Assembly (NCBI GenBank): GCA_964457585.1
Contig: CAYWFU010000099.1
Coordinates: 1-9,566, forward strand
Origin: CAYWFU01 sp964457585
Lineage (GTDB): Bacteria > JACRDZ01
Reading direction: 5' to 3'
DNA length: 9,566 bases
In this document: piece after piece, positions 6,807-9,566 of the stretch
Layout of the letters: each line of letters begins with the position of its first letter
Position numbering within the stretch: position 1 is the stretch's first letter
Translations under genes and position numbers: made by a program
The notes under the pieces: generated by a model
Database searches by the model: none
Seen by the model: the letters and a program-made list of their open reading frames with translations, nothing else
What the model was told of the DNA's origin: nothing

Positions 6807-6927
6807 CAGAAATTTCCCATCTTGCAAAAATTGCTATTTTTATAATTGCAATTGCTTGATTTACCAAGCTCGTAGAGACGCAAAATTTTGCGTCTCTACA
6901 AAAAAATACTATTTTGGGAAATTTCTG
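6807..6927. mobile_element. 121-bp MITE-like element with TIRs and 9-bp target duplications
   Basis: The perfect 13-bp terminal inverted repeats are CAGAAATTTCCCA (6807-6819) and TGGGAAATTTCTG (6915-6927). Directly outside both ends lies the same 9-mer, CAAAATCAA (6798-6806 and 6928-6936), which is not part of the inverted repeat. That is the signature of transposition with a 9-bp staggered cut. The interior carries no coding sequence. It holds a small hairpin (6854-6869) and a 28-bp perfect palindrome (6872-6899). A non-autonomous element moved by a transposase elsewhere in the genome is the natural reading. Nine-bp duplications occur with IS1- and IS4-type elements, but I cannot assign a family from the ends. 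Confidence 0.8.
6854..6899. repeat. Hairpin plus 28-bp perfect palindrome inside the MITE
   Basis: GCTTG/CAAGC (6854-6858 with 6865-6869) is followed by a perfect palindrome with 14-bp arms, GTAGAGACGCAAAA and its complement (6872-6885, 6886-6899). GTAGAGACGC-type palindromes are, from memory, a recurrent dispersed repeat in several bacterial groups. Seven A follow (6900-6906). On the plus strand this is not a terminator, because the run is A and not T. Confidence 0.85.
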
Positions 6928-6963
6928 CAAAATCAATTTAATATTTTTGTTTTTTTTAAAAAC

Positions 6964-6972
6964 TGGTATAAT
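6964..6972 (+). promoter_or_regulatory. Extended -10 promoter element facing the hydrolase
   Basis: The plus strand reads TGGTATAAT, a perfect -10 box with the TGn extension. At the -35 distance there is only a T-rich sequence (TTTTTG at 6944-6949), which an extended -10 promoter can tolerate. Transcription would begin near 6979, so the message would contain the hydrolase frame from its first homologous codons. Confidence 0.5.
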
Positions 6973-7016
6973 ATAAATAGCTTATACTTAGTTCCCATGA
7001 ATTAAAACAAAAGAGA

Positions 7017-8009
7017 ACAAATTTTATATATAAAATTAATTATTATACTATAGATCCGGATGAAAAGTATACTATAGCTTCAGGTGCATTAGTCGTTCCT
7101 TTAGATACAAATTCTTCTTCACCTTTATTAAGTTATCAGCATGGAACAGTTTTTAGTAAAAACGAAGTTGCGAGTGTATATGGTTTTGACTTAATAAATG
7201 TAATTTCAACTTCAACAGGGTATATTACAATTATTCCGGATTATATTGGATATGGTGAATCTAAAGCTTATCATCCATATATTCATGCAAAAACATTAGC
7301 TTCAACAGTTATTGATATGATAAGAGCTTCAAAAACATTTTTAGCGAATAATAATATTAAATTTAATGATCAGCTTTTTCTTACAGGTTATTCAGAGGGC
7401 GGTTATGCAACAATGGCAGCTATTAAAGAGATTGAAGAAAATTTTCCTGATGAATTTAATGTTACAGGAGCAGCTCCAATTGCTGGTCCCTATGATGTTT
7501 TTTCAACAGCTCATGAAAAATTAAAAAATAATACTTATTCAAATCCAGCGCTTTTTGCTTTTTTCATATATTCATATAACAAAATATATAATTTAGGCAA
7601 TTTGAATGAAATTTTGCAAACAGAATATGCAGATAAGCTTAATTCATTATTTGATGGAACACATGATATTGATTATATTAATAATCAGTTAACCACCAGC
7701 ATTAATGATCTTTTTCAGGAATCCTTTTTGAATAAATTTCGCGGTGAAGATGACATGCAAATAAAAGAATTATTAAAGAAAAATAATATTTATGACTGGA
7801 AACCAAAAAATCATATTCGATTATACCACAGTACTGCTGATGATCTTGTTCCATATCAAAACTCACTTACAGCATATACATATTTTATAAATAATGGCGC
7901 TGATAAAGTTGAACTTATACCATTAGATTATGGTTCTCATTCTGAAGCCTTTTATCCAAGTCATTTGAAAGTCAAGGAATGGTTTGATTTATTGAGGATA
8001 GAAAATTAA
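7017..8009 (+). CDS. Secretory-lipase-like alpha/beta hydrolase, 5' end missing or without a recognisable start
   Basis: Homology to the LIP-type lipase/esterase family (alpha/beta hydrolase fold) starts at about 7017 with YTIDPDEKYTIASGALVVP and runs without a stop to 8009. The 330 codons contain the HGT turn after the first strands, the PDYIGYG segment, the nucleophile elbow GYSEGG (Ser codon 7392), the acid in DDLVP (Asp codon 7839) and the His in GSHSEAF (codon 7938). The triad is therefore intact. The frame stays open upstream only to 6981 and has no ATG, GTG or TTG before the internal ATG at 7317. Starting at 7317 would delete about 100 conserved residues. The usual signal peptide and N-terminal section are absent. 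Either the 5' end was lost by rearrangement, or an odd start is used. Its stop overlaps the stop of the minus-strand gene at 8006. Confidence 0.75.
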   Translation, partial: TNFIYKINYYTIDPDEKYTIASGALVVPLDTNSSSPLLSYQHGTVFSKNEVASVYGFDLINVISTSTGYITIIPDYIGYGESKAYHPYIHAKTLASTVIDMIRASKTFLANNNIKFNDQLFLTGYSEGGYATMAAIKEIEENFPDEFNVTGAAPIAGPYDVFSTAHEKLKNNTYSNPALFAFFIYSYNKIYNLGNLNEILQTEYADKLNSLFDGTHDIDYINNQLTTSINDLFQESFLNKFRGEDDMQIKELLKKNNIYDWKPKNHIRLYHSTADDLVPYQNSLTAYTYFINNGADKVELIPLDYGSHSEAFYPSHLKVKEWFDLLRIEN

Positions 8010-8170
8010 TAAACTTTATAAAACATCGCTTCTTTATAATTTTTTTGGGCAACTTTTTCCAATAAAAAATTTGAATTACTTTTAAACCATCTATTAATAG
8101 TTAATCCAGATATAAAAAACAAAATCATTTTATAAAATTTTCGCCGTGTTATTTTTTTTGTAATAAACAT
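8006..8170 (-). CDS. 54-residue Tat-like anchor peptide ending in KEAMFY
   Basis: The product starts MFITKKITRRKFYKM, has a hydrophobic helix (about 17-27) and ends KNYKEAMFYKVY. TRRKFYK resembles a twin-arginine export signal. The last residues match the segment that normally opens AmrS proteins (KEAxFYEKL), yet here a stop follows at once. The ATG at 8170 is preferred because AGGAG (8182-8178) sits seven bases upstream; a longer GTG start at 8191 would place that site inside the gene. It lies 63 bp after AmrS on the same strand, and its stop overlaps the hydrolase stop by four bases. It may be a separate leader or anchor subunit for AmrS, or the surviving 5' end of a second AmrS gene. Confidence 0.6.
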   Translation of the reverse strand: MFITKKITRRKFYKMILFFISGLTINRWFKSNSNFLLEKVAQKNYKEAMFYKVY

Positions 8171-8183
8171 GCTTTTACTCCTG

Positions 8184-8218
8184 CCTTTCACCTTTTACTT
8201 TTCACCTTTTACCTTTTA
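8184..8218. repeat. Heptamer array of five CCTTTTA-type units
   Basis: Five consecutive 7-bp units read CCTTTCA, CCTTTTA, CTTTTCA, CCTTTTA, CCTTTTA. On the minus strand they become TAAAAGG repeats, lying between the AmrS stop and the ribosome site of the 54-residue gene. The purine-rich transcript offers several Shine-Dalgarno-like AAAGG stretches before the true AGGAG site. Confidence 0.8.
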
Positions 8219-8233
8219 CAGTTACTCACGAAT

Positions 8234-9223
8234 TTAACTCCATACCCCATTTATTTTATATCCGCATATTTTACATTTACCTTCTTTTGTTACCCAATTA
8301 TAATAAACAAAATATCCAGTACGCTGTATAATTGTTTGATGACATCCCGGACAATATGTATTTTCTGCATCAAGCCCCGGCACATTGCCAACATAAACAT
8401 ATTTTAAACCGCTGTTAATTGCAATATCTCTGGCATTTAATAAAGTTGCAACCGGGGTAGGGGGGACATTCAGAAGCTGATACATAGGCCAGAAACGAGA
8501 AAAATGCATTGGGATATCATCGCCTAATTCTTTCACAATCCAATCGCACATTTTTTTTACAATTTTCATATCATCATTGTAATTTGTTACCAATAAATTT
8601 GTTATTTCAACAAAAACTTTTTCTTCTTTATAAATCAATAAAGCATCCAATACCGGCTTAAGCTTTGCTCCGCAAATATTTTGATAAAATTTTTCATCAA
8701 AAGCTTTAATATCGACATTTGCAGCATGAACAACTTTGCATAATTTGCGTAAAGGTTTTGGATTGATGTAACTTGCTGTTACAAGTATATTTTTTATTCC
8801 TCTTTCTTTTGCTAATACAGAAGTATCATAAGTGTATTCATAATAAATCATGGGTTCGGAATAAGTATAGGCTATTGTTTCACATCCTTCTCTAATAGCA
8901 TTTTCAACAATATTTTTTGGAGCAAGATCGTAATTGCTGGTTTGATCCGGCGGAGTTTGCGATATTTCCCAATTTTGACAGAATTTACAATGAAGATTGC
9001 ATCCTGCAGTAGCTATAGAATAAGCCCGTGCGCCAGGAAGAAAATGGAACATTGGTTTTTTTTCAACAGGATCATTGTGGACAGCGCATGGTTTACCATA
9101 TACCATACTATATAATTTATTCCCAATATTAACTCTAACTTTGCAATCTCCGGTTGCTCCCTGCGGCAGCTTGCATTCTTTTGGACATAATTTACATTGT
9201 ACTATTTTCCCTGAAGAAATCAT
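8234..9223 (-). CDS. amrS: AmmeMemoRadiSam system radical SAM enzyme (AmrS)
   Basis: The 329-residue protein is a radical SAM enzyme. Cys75, Cys79 and Cys82 in CNLHCKFC bind the 4Fe-4S cluster that cleaves S-adenosylmethionine. An N-terminal Cys set (Cys10, 13, 17, 27), the conserved stretch VYGKPCAVHNDPVEKKP and a C-terminal zinc-ribbon-like pair (Cys291/294 and Cys317/320, then GVW) identify AmrS, often misannotated as pyruvate formate-lyase activating enzyme. The group is named for its usual partners AMMECR1 and Memo, neither of which is in this window; the reaction is not known to me. It lacks the usual first residues (KEAxFYEKL), which occur instead at the end of the upstream gene. The start ATG overlaps that gene's stop as ATGA and has no ribosome site of its own, so translation is probably coupled. 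Confidence 0.93.
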   Translation of the reverse strand: MISSGKIVQCKLCPKECKLPQGATGDCKVRVNIGNKLYSMVYGKPCAVHNDPVEKKPMFHFLPGARAYSIATAGCNLHCKFCQNWEISQTPPDQTSNYDLAPKNIVENAIREGCETIAYTYSEPMIYYEYTYDTSVLAKERGIKNILVTASYINPKPLRKLCKVVHAANVDIKAFDEKFYQNICGAKLKPVLDALLIYKEEKVFVEITNLLVTNYNDDMKIVKKMCDWIVKELGDDIPMHFSRFWPMYQLLNVPPTPVATLLNARDIAINSGLKYVYVGNVPGLDAENTYCPGCHQTIIQRTGYFVYYNWVTKEGKCKICGYKINGVWS

Positions 9224-9441
9224 TGTGAACTGCTTTCATTTGCTGACTCATAAAAAAGAGCTTCTTTAAAAGAAAGCTTCTTAATTAAAATTTTATCAAT
9301 AACCTTTATTGTATCGGATTTATAACTTAAATTTATTCGGGATGTTTGAAATGGATATATGCGGTTAAAAACTACAACCACAGCTATTATAAGTACAAAT
9401 AAAAAATAAATTATAAAAGTTTTAGAGCTTGTTCTTCTCAT
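9220..9441 (-). CDS. 73-residue membrane-anchor peptide overlapping AmrS, ending in a KEALFY segment
   Basis: The product begins MRRTSSK, has one strong transmembrane helix (about 8-26) and a polar tail that ends FKEALFYESANESSSQ. The positive charges before the helix predict the N-terminus inside and the tail outside. KEALFYE is the segment that opens typical AmrS proteins; here it is in another frame and is followed by TGA, which overlaps the AmrS ATG. I chose the ATG at 9441 because GAGG (9453-9450) lies eight bases upstream; the earlier ATG at 9468 has no ribosome site. Relative to a fused Tat-AmrS protein this looks like a split into anchor and enzyme. It could also be a simple frameshift, but the clean ATGA overlap argues for two genes. 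Confidence 0.65.
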   Translation of the reverse strand: MRRTSSKTFIIYFLFVLIIAVVVVFNRIYPFQTSRINLSYKSDTIKVIDKILIKKLSFKEALFYESANESSSQ

Positions 9442-9566
9442 AAATACTTCCTCTAATACTTTTAACATTTTTAATGAAAAAAATCAATATTAAGTTTTCT
9501 GTTTTATAGTAATCCCGTTGCGTCATAAGTAAATGTTACCGAAATATAATTAAATATTAATTAATA
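9442..9566. other. Right end, upstream of the AmrS group
   Basis: No gene is supported. On the minus strand a short open stretch ends at 9504 and reads SVTFTYDATGLL before its stop. This resembles the YDATG motif of YD/RHS-type repeats, but it is only 18 codons long and starts right after an in-frame stop at 9563-9561. A promoter for the AmrS group should lie here or beyond the edge; I see no convincing -35/-10 pair. Confidence 0.4.

Noticed and set aside
6872..6906. Terminator at the 28-bp palindrome
   Set aside because: On the plus strand the stem is followed by A, not T; on the minus strand it is followed by mixed sequence. It lies inside the MITE.
6724..7005. 93-codon plus-strand ORF before the hydrolase
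   Set aside because: It runs straight through the MITE, both of its target duplications and a 28-bp palindrome, has no ribosome site and resembles nothing. It is an accident of AT-rich intergenic DNA.

Overview
The window is AT-rich (by eye roughly 70% or more) and comes from a Gram-negative bacterium. One protein has a lipoprotein signal, one ends like an outer-membrane beta-barrel, and the tRNA gene encodes its own CCA end. I cannot name the lineage. The mix of weakly conserved envelope proteins, an AmmeMemoRadiSam enzyme and repeat-filled intergenic DNA would suit an uncultured candidate phylum, but that is inference.

Layout. Positions 1-1281 hold no intact gene that I trust. They contain inverted repeats, hairpins and the remains of two different PIN-domain toxin genes. 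A tRNA-Leu(CAA) gene follows on the minus strand (1282-1370) with a near-consensus promoter. Next comes a three-gene minus-strand cluster, transcribed from 6521 to 1568: a helical periplasmic protein with five repeats about 86 residues apart, a probable outer-membrane beta-barrel with an N-terminal FlgT-like domain, and a lipoprotein with an Asn/Thr linker and two duplicated modules. All three are exported and tightly spaced, so they may form one envelope complex of unknown function.

The gap at 6522-7016 contains heptamer repeats, palindromes and a 121-bp miniature transposable element with 13-bp terminal inverted repeats and 9-bp target duplications. It is followed on the plus strand by a secretory-lipase-like alpha/beta hydrolase that keeps its catalytic triad but has no recognisable start. 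Tail to tail with it lies a minus-strand group around AmrS, the radical SAM protein of the AmmeMemoRadiSam group. AmrS is preceded (ATGA overlap) and followed by two small membrane-anchored peptides. Both end in the KEAxFY segment that normally sits at the N-terminus of AmrS itself.

Most notable: the detached AmrS leader peptides, the complete MITE, the 86-residue-repeat envelope operon, and four unrelated intergenic arrays that share a 7-bp period.
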